The position numbers were made by a program, and so were the translations under genes. Source: Anaerolineales bacterium (GTDB lineage: Bacteria > Chloroflexota > Anaerolineae > Anaerolineales > UBA4823). Taken from it: DNA of 8,714 bases. The number at the start of each line of letters is the position of its first letter. Position 1 is the first letter of the stretch. The notes under the pieces are model-generated. The model ran no database searches. It saw nothing but the letters and a program-made list of their open reading frames with translations, and was not told the origin of the DNA. Shown here piece by piece: positions 1 to 6,883 of the stretch. The DNA lies in contig JALHTN010000417.1 of assembly GCA_022865865.1 (NCBI GenBank), positions 1 to 8,714 on the forward strand. Reading direction: 5' to 3'.

Positions 1-331
1 AAGCAGCGATCCATCAACTCACCCATACCAATCCCTATCGGGCATTTGCCCATTGAGATTTGGCTGAGAGCCATAGTAAGTGCTGACCAGCTTTTATGAC
101 AAAGAGTTGGTCCAGCAGGCTTTACAAGCTGGAGCAGTTGGCTACCTGGTCAAGGGTATCTCGGCAAGAGAACTCGCCGAGGCTATACGGGTTGCCCACT
201 CAGGCCGGATTATCCTTTCTCCAGAGGCGTCCAAGTCGTTGATCAAGCCCGATAAATTACCTTCCGAGGTGGGCAACGATCTAACGGATCGAGAATTGAT
301 CGAAACCATTCGTTTGAATTATGGAAAATGA
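1..331 (+). pseudogene. NarL/LuxR-family response regulator remnant (receiver-domain C-terminal half, frameshifted and truncated)
   Basis: From GTG 80 the frame reads VLTSFYDKELV, then QAGAVGYLVKG, then ARELAEAIRVAHSGR. These are the beta4, alpha4, beta5 (with the conserved Lys of YLVKG) and alpha5 elements of a receiver domain. The preceding codons in this frame are TAG and TAA, so GTG is not a credible start. In another frame positions 3-35 read AAIHQLTHTNP, which fits the helix before beta4, and ATA-GTA at 73-78 fits the start of the beta4 strand. One extra A at 79 therefore breaks the frame, and about 30 bases around 36-66 do not fit the receiver fold. After the linker the frame reaches LTDRE, where a LuxR-type DNA-binding domain normally begins, but it ends 11 residues later. 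The regulator thus lacks its DNA-binding domain and appears dead. The phospho-acceptor Asp would lie before the window. Sequencing error could explain the indel but less easily the missing DNA-binding domain. Confidence 0.8.
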
Positions 332-340
332 TAGGTTTGC

Positions 341-808
341 ATGAATAATGATTTGATTGTGATGACATTTGATACTGAGCAAGGCGCTCTGAAAGCCAGG
401 GGAGCCCTGGAGATCACGCGCAACAGCTAGTTTCTTGGAGCGATTAATACCATTCCGGTGACCAGGGATAGGGCGGGAAAAATGGTAATCCAAGTTCAGT
501 GGCAGTTGCCCGAAGATCAGACCGAACCAGGCAAGCAGGTGTCTGGCCTGTTAGCGAACACGATTTTTAGTAAGTCCGAAGAGGGGCTGCAGAAGCTAAT
601 CGACGTAGGGCTGGATGAGAGTTTTGTGAAGATGGTTAATTCTGCACTGGATCCTGGAATCTCGTTGATCCTTAGCTATATCCACTATGATAGCCTGGTT
701 GACACGCAGCAAGTCCTTGGAGCCCTCATACAGTTTAATGGCACGTTGCATCACACAACTGTTCCCGTGGAGTTAGAAGAGGTAATCTTGAAAGGAGCAG
801 GTTTCTGA
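341..808 (+). pseudogene. DUF1269-like protein interrupted by one in-frame TAG
   Basis: ATG 341 opens a frame beginning MNNDLIVMTFDTEQGALKAR, which resembles the N-terminus of DUF1269-type proteins (beta strand, then a helix of the 'DTE..A..AR.ALE' type). It hits TAG at 428-430 (codon 30). The same frame continues without another stop to TGA 806-808, and the continuation (PVTRDRAGKM, then QVQWQLPEDQ, then DAGLDE-like DVGLDESFVK, then HHTTVPVELEE) is what is expected next in such a protein. Reading through gives 155 codons, a plausible full length. No frame change is needed, so a single CAG-to-TAG-type substitution would explain it. GTG 458 could restart translation but has no Shine-Dalgarno and would lose the first strand and helix. 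The gene starts 9 bases after the response-regulator stop, suggesting an old operon. No glycine-zipper membrane segment is visible, unlike many DUF1269 members. Molecular function is unknown. Family assignment is from memory of the pattern, not from a search. Confidence 0.7.
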
Positions 809-862
809 ATAGCGGTACGGGTGGGTTACCCGACCGGAATAACTTGATCCATCTTATTAGAA

Positions 863-870
863 AAGGGGAA
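863..870 (+). promoter_or_regulatory. Shine-Dalgarno site that decides the sulfatase start
   Basis: AAGGGGAA lies just upstream of ATG 874. It supports that ATG over the in-frame TTG at 844, which would add ten residues (IHLIRKGEY-type sequence) that look untranslated and contain the site itself. Confidence 0.7.
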
Positions 871-873
871 TAC

Positions 874-2415
874 ATGAGTGACAAGAAACAACCCAACATC
901 CTGGTCATCTGGGGTGACGACATTGGAATCACGAACCTCAGTTGCTACAGCCACGGTGTAATGGGTTATCGAACGCCCAACATCGACCGCCTGGCCACCG
1001 AGGGAATGATGTTCACCGACACCTACGCCGAGCAGAGCTGCACGGCTGGCCGGTCTTCCTTCATCACCGGGCAGAGCGTCTTACGCACCGGGCTGAGCAA
1101 GGTTGGCATGCCGGGTGCCGACCTCGGGCTGAGCCCCGAGGACCCGACGATCGCCACGCTGCTGAAAGAGCAGGGCTACGCCACTGCACAGTTCGACAAG
1201 AACCACTTTGGCGATCTGAACAAGCACATCCCGACCGTGCACGGGTTCGACGAGTTCTTCGGCGTCTTCTACCACCTCGATGCCTACGAGGAGCCAGAGG
1301 ATCCCGACTACCCGCCGGCCGATCGCTTCCCGGACTTCTACGATCGGTTCGGACCGCGCAACGTGATGCATGCCTGGGCGACCGACGAGGATGACGAAAC
1401 GGTCGAACACCGCTGGGGCAAGATCGGCAAGCAGCGATTCGAAGACACCGGCCCGCTCACGGTCGAGCGCATCAAGTCCTTCGATGATGAGTGCCTCGAA
1501 GTATCCCTTGACTTCATCGACCGACAGGCCAAAGCGGACAAACCGTTCTTCGTCTGGCACAACACCACGCGGATGCACGCCTACACGAAGATCAAGGACG
1601 AGATTCGCGGCCAGTCCGGTCTCTGGCAGTCGCCGTACCACGATGGGATGATCGAGCACGATCAACAGGTCGGCGCGTTGCTTGATAAGCTGGACGAGTT
1701 GGGCATAGCCGAGGACACGATCGTGGTGTACTCAACTGACAACGGTCCCCACCGCAACACGTTTCCGGATGCCGGGACGACACCGTTCCGCAGCGAGAAG
1801 AACACCAATTGGGAAGGTGCCTTCCGTGTGCCGCTCCTGCTGCGTTGGCCTGGCTTGGTGGAACCGGGCTCGATCTGCAACGAGATTGTCGGATCGCACG
1901 ACTGGCTGCCCACGTTCCTGCACGCTGCCGGCGAGCCCGATGTCGTCGACCAGCTCAAGCAGGGTTACAAGGCCAACGGCAAGGCCTACAAGGTACATAT
2001 CGACGGCTACAACCTGATGCCGTACCTCTCTGGAGAGACCGAAGAGCACTCAAGGCCAGGGTTCATGTACTTCTCCGACGACGGCGACCTCATGGCGATG
2101 CGCTACAACAACTGGAAGTTCGTGTTTTTGGAGCAGCGCAGCGAGGGAACCCTGGAAGTGTGGGCGAATCCGTTCACACAGCTGCGCGTACCCAAGATCT
2201 TCAACCTACGGACTGACCCGTACGAGATAGCCGATCGCACCTCCAACACGTTCTGGGACTTTATGTTGAAGCACGCTTTCCTGCTCGTGCCCGCGCAGGG
2301 CTTCGTCGCCCAGTTCTTAGCGACGTTCCAAGAGTTCCCGCCGCGCATGAAGGCACCCAGCTTCAGTGTTGACCAGGTGATCGAGAAGCTCCAGACCCAG
2401 ACTGGGCTGCACTAA
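874..2415 (+). CDS. Type I sulfatase (arylsulfatase family), cytosolic
   Basis: This 513-residue protein belongs to the formylglycine-dependent sulfatases of the alkaline-phosphatase superfamily, which hydrolyse sulfate esters using Ca2+. The N-terminus PNILVIWGDDIG carries the metal-binding Asp pair D15-D16. The modification motif CTAGR is at residues 56-60 (C56 becomes formylglycine; C-x-A-x-R variant of CxPxR). Further family landmarks are K109 and H111 in DKNHFGD, H235 in TTRMHAYT, D289-N290 in YSTDNGPH (metal ligands), and K309 in SEKNTNWEGAFRVP. Length is normal and the gene is intact. No signal peptide or membrane segment is seen, so it probably acts in the cytoplasm; the sulfated substrate cannot be told. 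Residue 108 is Asp where I expect Gly in close relatives. No formylglycine-generating enzyme or anaerobic maturase is in the window. GC is near 55-63% in sampled lines, above the flanking genes, suggesting separate acquisition. Start chosen at ATG 874 from the Shine-Dalgarno. Confidence 0.93.
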   Translation: MSDKKQPNILVIWGDDIGITNLSCYSHGVMGYRTPNIDRLATEGMMFTDTYAEQSCTAGRSSFITGQSVLRTGLSKVGMPGADLGLSPEDPTIATLLKEQGYATAQFDKNHFGDLNKHIPTVHGFDEFFGVFYHLDAYEEPEDPDYPPADRFPDFYDRFGPRNVMHAWATDEDDETVEHRWGKIGKQRFEDTGPLTVERIKSFDDECLEVSLDFIDRQAKADKPFFVWHNTTRMHAYTKIKDEIRGQSGLWQSPYHDGMIEHDQQVGALLDKLDELGIAEDTIVVYSTDNGPHRNTFPDAGTTPFRSEKNTNWEGAFRVPLLLRWPGLVEPGSICNEIVGSHDWLPTFLHAAGEPDVVDQLKQGYKANGKAYKVHIDGYNLMPYLSGETEEHSRPGFMYFSDDGDLMAMRYNNWKFVFLEQRSEGTLEVWANPFTQLRVPKIFNLRTDPYEIADRTSNTFWDFMLKHAFLLVPAQGFVAQFLATFQEFPPRMKAPSFSVDQVIEKLQTQTGLH

Positions 2416-2470
2416 CCGTAATCAGGAAGGGAGGCAGTTAACAAAGAATGCCGGGCTCCCCTTGTGAATG

Positions 2471-2512
2471 AAAAAACCCCGGAAGCTGTACAACAGAGTG
2501 CAGCTTCCGGGG
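2471..2512 (-). terminator. Strong intrinsic terminator reading on the minus strand
   Basis: A perfect 12-bp inverted repeat, CCCCGGAAGCTG (2477-2488) and CAGCTTCCGGGG (2501-2512), encloses a 12-base loop. The six A residues at 2471-2476 become a T-tract directly after the hairpin on the minus strand. On the + strand the hairpin is followed by GGG and AACAC with no T-tract, so it would end sulfatase transcription poorly unless it acts by another route. It sits 61 bases after the sulfatase stop. No convincing minus-strand gene lies to the right that would need it. Confidence 0.75.
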
Positions 2513-2535
2513 GGGAACACTGAGAAAAGTTACAG

Positions 2536-2542
2536 AAGGAGG
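2536..2542 (+). promoter_or_regulatory. Strong Shine-Dalgarno for the small membrane-protein gene
   Basis: AAGGAGG lies 8 bases before ATG 2551. This near-perfect site marks 2551 as a genuine start, although the frame closes after only 50 codons. Confidence 0.75.
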
Positions 2543-2550
2543 CACCTAAA

Positions 2551-2908
2551 ATGTTAGTTGCACTCGGCGTACTTTTGGGTGTACCGCTCTGGATTCTGCT
2601 CGGATGGTTGGCTGGCGCGTTGTGGTACCGATATGGAATCAACCAGCTGCCCGACCTGTTCAAGATTAAAGTACGACTGGTATCGGGTACATACAGGCTC
2701 TAACTTTCCACGTATGGCAGGACACGCAATAATGGCGCATGACATCAGCGCGGCCCCGATAGCGGATCGGTACGGAAAACTCATCGCTGCATTAGACAAT
2801 AGGGATTCTGCGGACGCTGAAACGACTCCAGTACCCGAGATACCAACCAGAAGGAAGCGTATTAAATCCGGACCCGGCTCGTCCACACCTGCTAACGTGT
2901 CAAATTAA
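2551..2908 (+). pseudogene. Small membrane-anchored protein (DUF2550-like?), apparently frameshifted
   Basis: From ATG 2551 the frame gives 50 residues: a hydrophobic anchor (about residues 1-26, LVALGVLLGVPLWILLGWLA then GALWYR) followed by LPDLFKIKVRLVSGTYR, and stops at TAA 2701-2703. Immediately afterwards the +1 frame reads NFPRMAGHAIMAHDIS and stays open to TAA 2906-2908, ending in a basic Pro-rich tail (PTRRKRIKSGPG). The order anchor, 'FK.K.RLVSGTYR', 'FPR.AGHA...HD' reads like one protein of the DUF2550 kind, so I place a frameshift near 2688-2703. The alternative is a true 50-residue membrane peptide followed by non-coding DNA. Function is unknown. The stop at 2908 is 16 bases before the next gene, suggesting a shared transcript. 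Family call is tentative; the anchor, strong Shine-Dalgarno and change of frame are seen directly. Confidence 0.5.
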
Positions 2909-2912
2909 CTAT

Positions 2913-2917
2913 GGAGG
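2913..2917 (+). promoter_or_regulatory. Shine-Dalgarno for the HdeD-like gene
   Basis: GGAGG sits 7 bases upstream of ATG 2925 and fixes that start. Confidence 0.7.
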
Positions 2918-2924
2918 TATTAGC

Positions 2925-3560
2925 ATGAGTGATGAGAAACGAGACAATCGTAGAAGCGGTCCAAACATCGGTTTCTGGATCGCGCTGCTGCGCGGGTTCT
3001 TTGCGATTGCGCTTGGATTGGTTCTCATTTTCAACCCCGAAAAAACCAGGCCAATGTTGGTCAACTTCATGGGGTTATTCTGGTTGACCAACGGAATCAT
3101 TCTCATTCGCCGGACGAATGTTGTGTTCGGTGAACAAACGGATAGGGTGCTGGGGAAAAGGACGTCACTGGCACTCGGCCTGGTCGGAATATTGACCGGT
3201 TTGCTGGTCATCACCAGAAGTCTTACGAGGAATTGGGTCGATGAAGTTGTGTTTATGGTACTGATGGGCGCGGTGGTCTTATTGACTGGCATGCTGCATC
3301 TGTTTGGCGAGTTCCGGATCGGCCGGGTGATCAAGGGCAAACGCACGACAGCCCAAAAAATATTGGCTGTCTTCGAAATTATTCTGGGTGCGCTGCTGAT
3401 CATATCACCGTTGGATCAGAGTCCCATCACCTACTGGGCTGCAGCCATCTGGGCGCTGGTCGGTGGGGGTTTGATTATCAGCGACGCCCTTTACCAACGA
3501 GCCCGGGTCAACCGGGAACAAAGAGTGGGGAAAAAGCCACAAGAGACCGGTGAAGTGTAA
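2925..3560 (+). CDS. HdeD/DUF308-like six-helix membrane protein
   Basis: This intact 211-residue integral membrane protein has a short charged N-terminus (MSDEKRDNRR). It has six predicted membrane segments, at about residues 17-37, 44-62, 81-98, 107-127, 143-161 and 168-187, and a basic cytosolic tail (RARVNREQRVGKK). Helices pair as in the HdeD family (DUF308): 'ALLRGFFAIALGLVLIFNP' in the first, GxxxLLTG-type motifs in the third and fourth, and 'EIILGALLIISP' in the fifth. HdeD of enteric bacteria is linked to acid resistance at high cell density, but homologues elsewhere have no established role, so only a membrane stress or housekeeping function can be suggested. It follows the frameshifted membrane-protein gene by 16 bases and has its own good Shine-Dalgarno. 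A large minus-strand open frame overlaps it but is a shadow. Family call is by topology and motif pattern. Confidence 0.8.
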   Translation: MSDEKRDNRRSGPNIGFWIALLRGFFAIALGLVLIFNPEKTRPMLVNFMGLFWLTNGIILIRRTNVVFGEQTDRVLGKRTSLALGLVGILTGLLVITRSLTRNWVDEVVFMVLMGAVVLLTGMLHLFGEFRIGRVIKGKRTTAQKILAVFEIILGALLIISPLDQSPITYWAAAIWALVGGGLIISDALYQRARVNREQRVGKKPQETGEV

Positions 3561-3729
3561 CAGGCGAATTCACGCGGCAATCTACCAACCTCCGGGCAAC
3601 GGTTGTGAAAAATGACATTCTTACAAGGAATGGACCCTAGGGGACCTCAATCGTAATTCAAAAAAGTTAGGAAAAGTCTTTCAGCGAAAATTCAATCGAG
3701 GGGAATTATTAGTATTATGGACACCGTAA
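3561..3729 (+). other. Gene-free junction where base composition changes
   Basis: No credible gene, RNA or terminator was found. There is an 8-base palindrome CCCTAGGG near 3637. The sequence turns AT-rich (runs such as CAAAAAAG, GGAAAAG) toward its right end, and this is where the GC-richer left half gives way to the AT-richer right half. A GAGGGGA site at 3698-3704 precedes ATG 3717, but that frame ends after 13 codons. Confidence 0.5.
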
Positions 3730-4116
3730 TGTACAAGAATACAAATCGGAACTCATGATTTTCTCTGGTATGATATTGGTAATAACATATATGCTACCCA
3801 AAATAATGATGGCGGGGTTTCGGGCACGCAAAAGAGGGTCCATCCTCCGGGAATCTCCAGCAGCGAAGTTACTGTTTATTAAACAAACACCGGTAGCATA
3901 CCCACATTATCTCCGACTCCACCCACCTACACATCCACTCCTTGTCCACCAACCGGTGGGTTCCCAGGGGATGGAAATAATGATGGTTTTGTTGATGTAA
4001 AGGACTTTGTTCTCTGGCTCTATCATTTCGGTCAATCGGTAACCGGTGCTAATAACGGAATTTTAATAATGACTGTTATTAATGATGACTACATTATTTG
4101 GAGAGGTAATTGCTAA
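3730..4116 (+). pseudogene. 3' remnant of a secreted-protein gene: Pro/Thr linker plus dockerin-like module, with in-frame TAA
   Basis: One frame is open from 3730 to 3879 (containing HDFLWYDIGNNIYATQ, then NNDGGVSGTQKR), meets TAA at 3880-3882, and continues in the same frame to TAA 4114-4116. The second part holds a linker (PTLSPTPPTYTSTPCPP) and then GDGNNDGFVDVKDF followed by VLWLYHFGQSVTG. That is a calcium-loop EF-hand of the dockerin type I kind (Asp at loop positions 1, 5 and 12, hydrophobic F/WL helix). A second loop seems present but scrambled: around 4060-4078 two compensating single-base changes would restore DFNND before NDDYIIW. There is no start codon or signal peptide, so this is the tail of a larger extracellular protein whose front is lost. 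Dockerin modules bind cohesin partners in cellulosomes; here the role is more likely surface display or protein-protein contact. Whether it is decay or sequence error cannot be settled. Confidence 0.65.
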
Positions 4117-4173
4117 AGTGTTTTTATCAATGATCTTAAATTCACCTGTAAAAATACTTCGGATTTATGTATT

Positions 4174-4180
4174 TAATAAT
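4174..4180 (+). promoter_or_regulatory. Possible -10 box placing a start of transcription at the propeller gene ATG
   Basis: TAATAAT lies 6 bases before ATG 4187 and no Shine-Dalgarno is present between them. This spacing would suit a leaderless message. No convincing -35 element was seen, so the call rests on one AT-rich motif. Confidence 0.25.
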
Positions 4181-4186
4181 CATGCG

Positions 4187-6883
4187 ATGAAAAAACTGCT
4201 TTTCTTAGTATTTACCTTCCTTATTTTAGTTTTATTCATACCAAAAGATTCTCGAGCTCAATCATCAGACGATTGGTATATGGCGGGGGCAAATCCTGAA
4301 AGAACCTCCTGGGTATCCGAAGAAGTGAGCGGAGACTTATATGTTAAATGGTATAGACCCATTGAAGCATACATCGGAGCAAAAGTTCAACTGATCGCGG
4401 CAAACAATATGATTTACGTTTCCACGGCCAGGGGATTATACGCGTTAAATGCCGACAGCGGAGACCTTGAGTGGAGATATGATACCCAGCTGCCAATGGG
4501 TCATTCTCCAACGGTAATCGGAGATACACTTTATGTTGGAGGGTTTGATAAAAAAGTGCATGCAATAAATGCACTTACCGGTCAAAGAAAGTGGGTTTTC
4601 GAGGGTTCTCTGGCAGGATTTGATACAAATCCGGTTGTGGTCAACAATCGAGTTTATCTTGGGGGAAGAGACGGGTACTTTTATTCGCTTAATGCGGGAA
4701 ACGGAAATCTTGTTTGGAGATATCCTGCAAATGGTCAAGACCCGATCGGTCCAATTATGTTCTCGGCAGCATATACAGATAATACCCTCTACTTTGCAGC
4801 AAATGATAACTACGCTTATGCGCTAAATGCTTCAAATGGTTCTCTGATCTGGAAACATAAACTTGGAGGTCACAGCTACCAGGGGTACTGGCCAGTAATT
4901 TACGAGGACAAAGTAGTGTTTCCCAGTGAACCGGGCTATCGAATCGCCAATCCCGGTACACAATCCTCGGGCAGCGACGAATATTATGGCGGGCCCTGTG
5001 AGGATTATACAAATTGTGTTGAAAGGGACGAGTTCTCTTCGTCAACAAACCCTGAGTATATTGGTCCCATCTCCACCGACGGGAGCAAAACCGGTTACCC
5101 ATCAGGTGTTGAGGCAATAGACCTTTCGGGTGTCGTAAATTACTTTAATGAAAATCCCTGGAGAAAAAACACTTATATCCTCAACCGCAGTGACGGTTCC
5201 GAATATAGTTTCCCGATTCCGGTTCTTCATTGGCAGGCAAAAAATGGGAGTGTCTACCCACCTGTTGTTAATCCCAATAACGGACGTCTTTATATGAATG
5301 CGTGGTACGAAAAACACCACATTTCAAGAGGCATGATTATGGGATGGAACCTGGGTAATAATTGGATGACAATGGATGGAGGAGGAAAAAGTGCCGTTGA
5401 TGAACCCCAGGCAGTTTCGGGAGGAGGAAATGTAATCTACAGCAGTTTATGCTGCGACAGACAAGGGACGGGAATGGATTTATCAAGCGGTACAACTCGG
5501 AAGTATTGGTCTTACTATTCCGCCCCCGACGGCGTCTCCTGGTCATCTCTTGAACGAGACGCTCCCGGATACGACAGTATGTGGGTTTATTCAAGCCGAG
5601 ACCATTCAGGATTATGGGGTTGGTACGGCGGCAAAAATGAAAGCCTCAATGGACTTTATCATAGCCACGGCTACCAAGCGCCGATTATTCCATATAAAGG
5701 CAAACTTTTTGTGCATAGGAGTAATGCCATTATCGCATTTTCACCTTCAGGAGGTGGAATAGAAAAGAGCCTGCTTACCGTCAATAATGTTACTGACACC
5801 GTTAAACTACCCTCAAATTCCGAACTTACCTCGAGACTTGAGTTTGAAATCAGAAAGATATTATCAGCAGGACTTCTGCGCTCAGGTTATCACAATGATG
5901 GATATTTATACGGCAGTTGGAGGCATCTTGAAGATTATTATGCAATCAGCGGAGATACTCTTTATACACTATCGTACGCTTACTTCCAAATCCAAGACCC
6001 CGAGGTTAAACGCCAGCTAAAGAAATACTTGCATAATTACTACGATACATATTTTGGCGAAACCATGTATACCAACTTAGGATGGGAAGGTGCCCAAAGA
6101 GAAGCCATGATAATGCCTCAAGATATTCAAGAGGATATGGCGTCAATGGGAAAGAGTACATCTAATTGGAACTGGCCGTGGTCCTATCCTCCACAAAACA
6201 TATATGCAATGTGGAAGTTCGCTCAAGTATTCCCTGAAAAGAAAAATGAGATCTATGAGAAAGCAAAATCAAAATTACCTGAATCATATAATACTGACAA
6301 CAGCGAACCCTGGATAAATCACGCCTACATGCAAGGCTATATAGGATTTTTAGAGCTGTATGAAATGGTAGGAAGTCCACCTTCGGATTCGGGAGTCGCA
6401 AGTAAAGCCCAATCCAATCTCAACAGCCTGTATTCAAATAGAGTCTCAAATTTCTCAATAGATTCTCCCTGGACAAGCGGCAGTAATTATAAACCGCTCA
6501 GCGTATCCAGAAACTTTATTTTTCTTGTTCCAGAAATTGGAGACGAATTAAACAAAAGAATCAAATCCAATGTACAAAGTGCCATGAATGAATATAACTA
6601 CGTTGTACCCTATTGGATGGCAAACGCCTACGAGGCCAGTTCCCCCGAGCGCTCGATTCAATTATTATACGATCCACCGGCGCTTTTCCAGGCTAAAGCT
6701 TACATACTAAAAGAGTCGCAAGCGGAACTTTTTAAATATCTTGATGCGCCATTCTTTATCCGGGGCGACCTTTACTACATCCAAAATCTTTTAGCTACCA
6801 TAAGGGCAGGCGGGGGAGGACCGACAACGTCACCATCTCCAACACCAACACCAACCCCCAGGCCGTGTTCCAAGGGATGCTAA
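4187..6883 (+). CDS. Secreted PQQ-type beta-propeller protein with helical C-terminal domain and Pro/Thr linker
   Basis: The protein has 898 residues from ATG 4187. I chose this start because MKKLLFLVFTFLILVLFIPK then DSRAQ is a clean Sec signal peptide (cleavage likely after SRA, residue 24); the upstream in-frame ATGs at 4082 and 4085 overlap the dockerin remnant. Propeller blades of the PQQ/YWTD-like kind appear at about residues 83-99 (GLYALNADSGDLEWRY), 123-139, 164-180 and 209-225, each 'YALNA..G.L.W'. Residues about 226-500 are a long Gly/Tyr/Trp-rich stretch with few clear blades, including Cys 271, 277, 422 and 423. The chain then returns to a blade-like end (YKGKLFVHRSNAIIAFSP, 503-520). 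Residues about 545-875 look mostly helical, with Trp/Tyr-rich motifs (SWRHLEDYYAI), recalling alpha/alpha-toroid carbohydrate enzymes, but I cannot name a family. The end is Gly4, a SPTPTPTPTP linker and PCSKGC, where the frame closes just as a dockerin-like module starts in another frame. Probably extracellular polysaccharide binding or cleavage; this role is inference. Confidence 0.8.
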   Translation: MKKLLFLVFTFLILVLFIPKDSRAQSSDDWYMAGANPERTSWVSEEVSGDLYVKWYRPIEAYIGAKVQLIAANNMIYVSTARGLYALNADSGDLEWRYDTQLPMGHSPTVIGDTLYVGGFDKKVHAINALTGQRKWVFEGSLAGFDTNPVVVNNRVYLGGRDGYFYSLNAGNGNLVWRYPANGQDPIGPIMFSAAYTDNTLYFAANDNYAYALNASNGSLIWKHKLGGHSYQGYWPVIYEDKVVFPSEPGYRIANPGTQSSGSDEYYGGPCEDYTNCVERDEFSSSTNPEYIGPISTDGSKTGYPSGVEAIDLSGVVNYFNENPWRKNTYILNRSDGSEYSFPIPVLHWQAKNGSVYPPVVNPNNGRLYMNAWYEKHHISRGMIMGWNLGNNWMTMDGGGKSAVDEPQAVSGGGNVIYSSLCCDRQGTGMDLSSGTTRKYWSYYSAPDGVSWSSLERDAPGYDSMWVYSSRDHSGLWGWYGGKNESLNGLYHSHGYQAPIIPYKGKLFVHRSNAIIAFSPSGGGIEKSLLTVNNVTDTVKLPSNSELTSRLEFEIRKILSAGLLRSGYHNDGYLYGSWRHLEDYYAISGDTLYTLSYAYFQIQDPEVKRQLKKYLHNYYDTYFGETMYTNLGWEGAQREAMIMPQDIQEDMASMGKSTSNWNWPWSYPPQNIYAMWKFAQVFPEKKNEIYEKAKSKLPESYNTDNSEPWINHAYMQGYIGFLELYEMVGSPPSDSGVASKAQSNLNSLYSNRVSNFSIDSPWTSGSNYKPLSVSRNFIFLVPEIGDELNKRIKSNVQSAMNEYNYVVPYWMANAYEASSPERSIQLLYDPPALFQAKAYILKESQAELFKYLDAPFFIRGDLYYIQNLLATIRAGGGGPTTSPSPTPTPTPRPCSKGC

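Noticed and set aside
818..832. CGGGT / ACCCG hairpin after the DUF1269-like gene as a terminator
   Set aside because: The stem is only 5 bp and no T-tract follows.
844..873. TTG 844 as the sulfatase start
   Set aside because: The ten added residues cover the Shine-Dalgarno and do not resemble a family N-terminus; ATG 874 directly precedes the conserved PNILVIWGDD segment.
1081..1665. 194-codon minus-strand open frame opposite the sulfatase
   Set aside because: It is the antisense shadow of a GC-rich gene; the product has no recognisable motifs and no ribosome site, whereas the + strand frame has every sulfatase landmark.
2554..2886. 110-codon minus-strand frame that could have explained the minus-strand terminator
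   Set aside because: It overlaps the frameshifted membrane-protein gene, has no Shine-Dalgarno or recognisable domain, and the coding signal lies on the + strand. It is kept only as a remote reason to test antisense transcription.
2909..3403. 164-codon minus-strand open frame opposite the HdeD-like gene
   Set aside because: Low-complexity Ser/Thr/Pro/Asn composition typical of antisense of a membrane protein, no start signal, and the + strand has a Shine-Dalgarno and six membrane helices.
3755..4000. 81-codon + strand frame from ATG 3755
   Set aside because: It is out of frame with the Pro/Thr linker and dockerin-like loop, and its translation has no domain-like pattern.
4082..4186. ATG 4082 as the propeller-protein start
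   Set aside because: It would put 35 unrelated residues before a textbook signal peptide and overlap the dockerin remnant.
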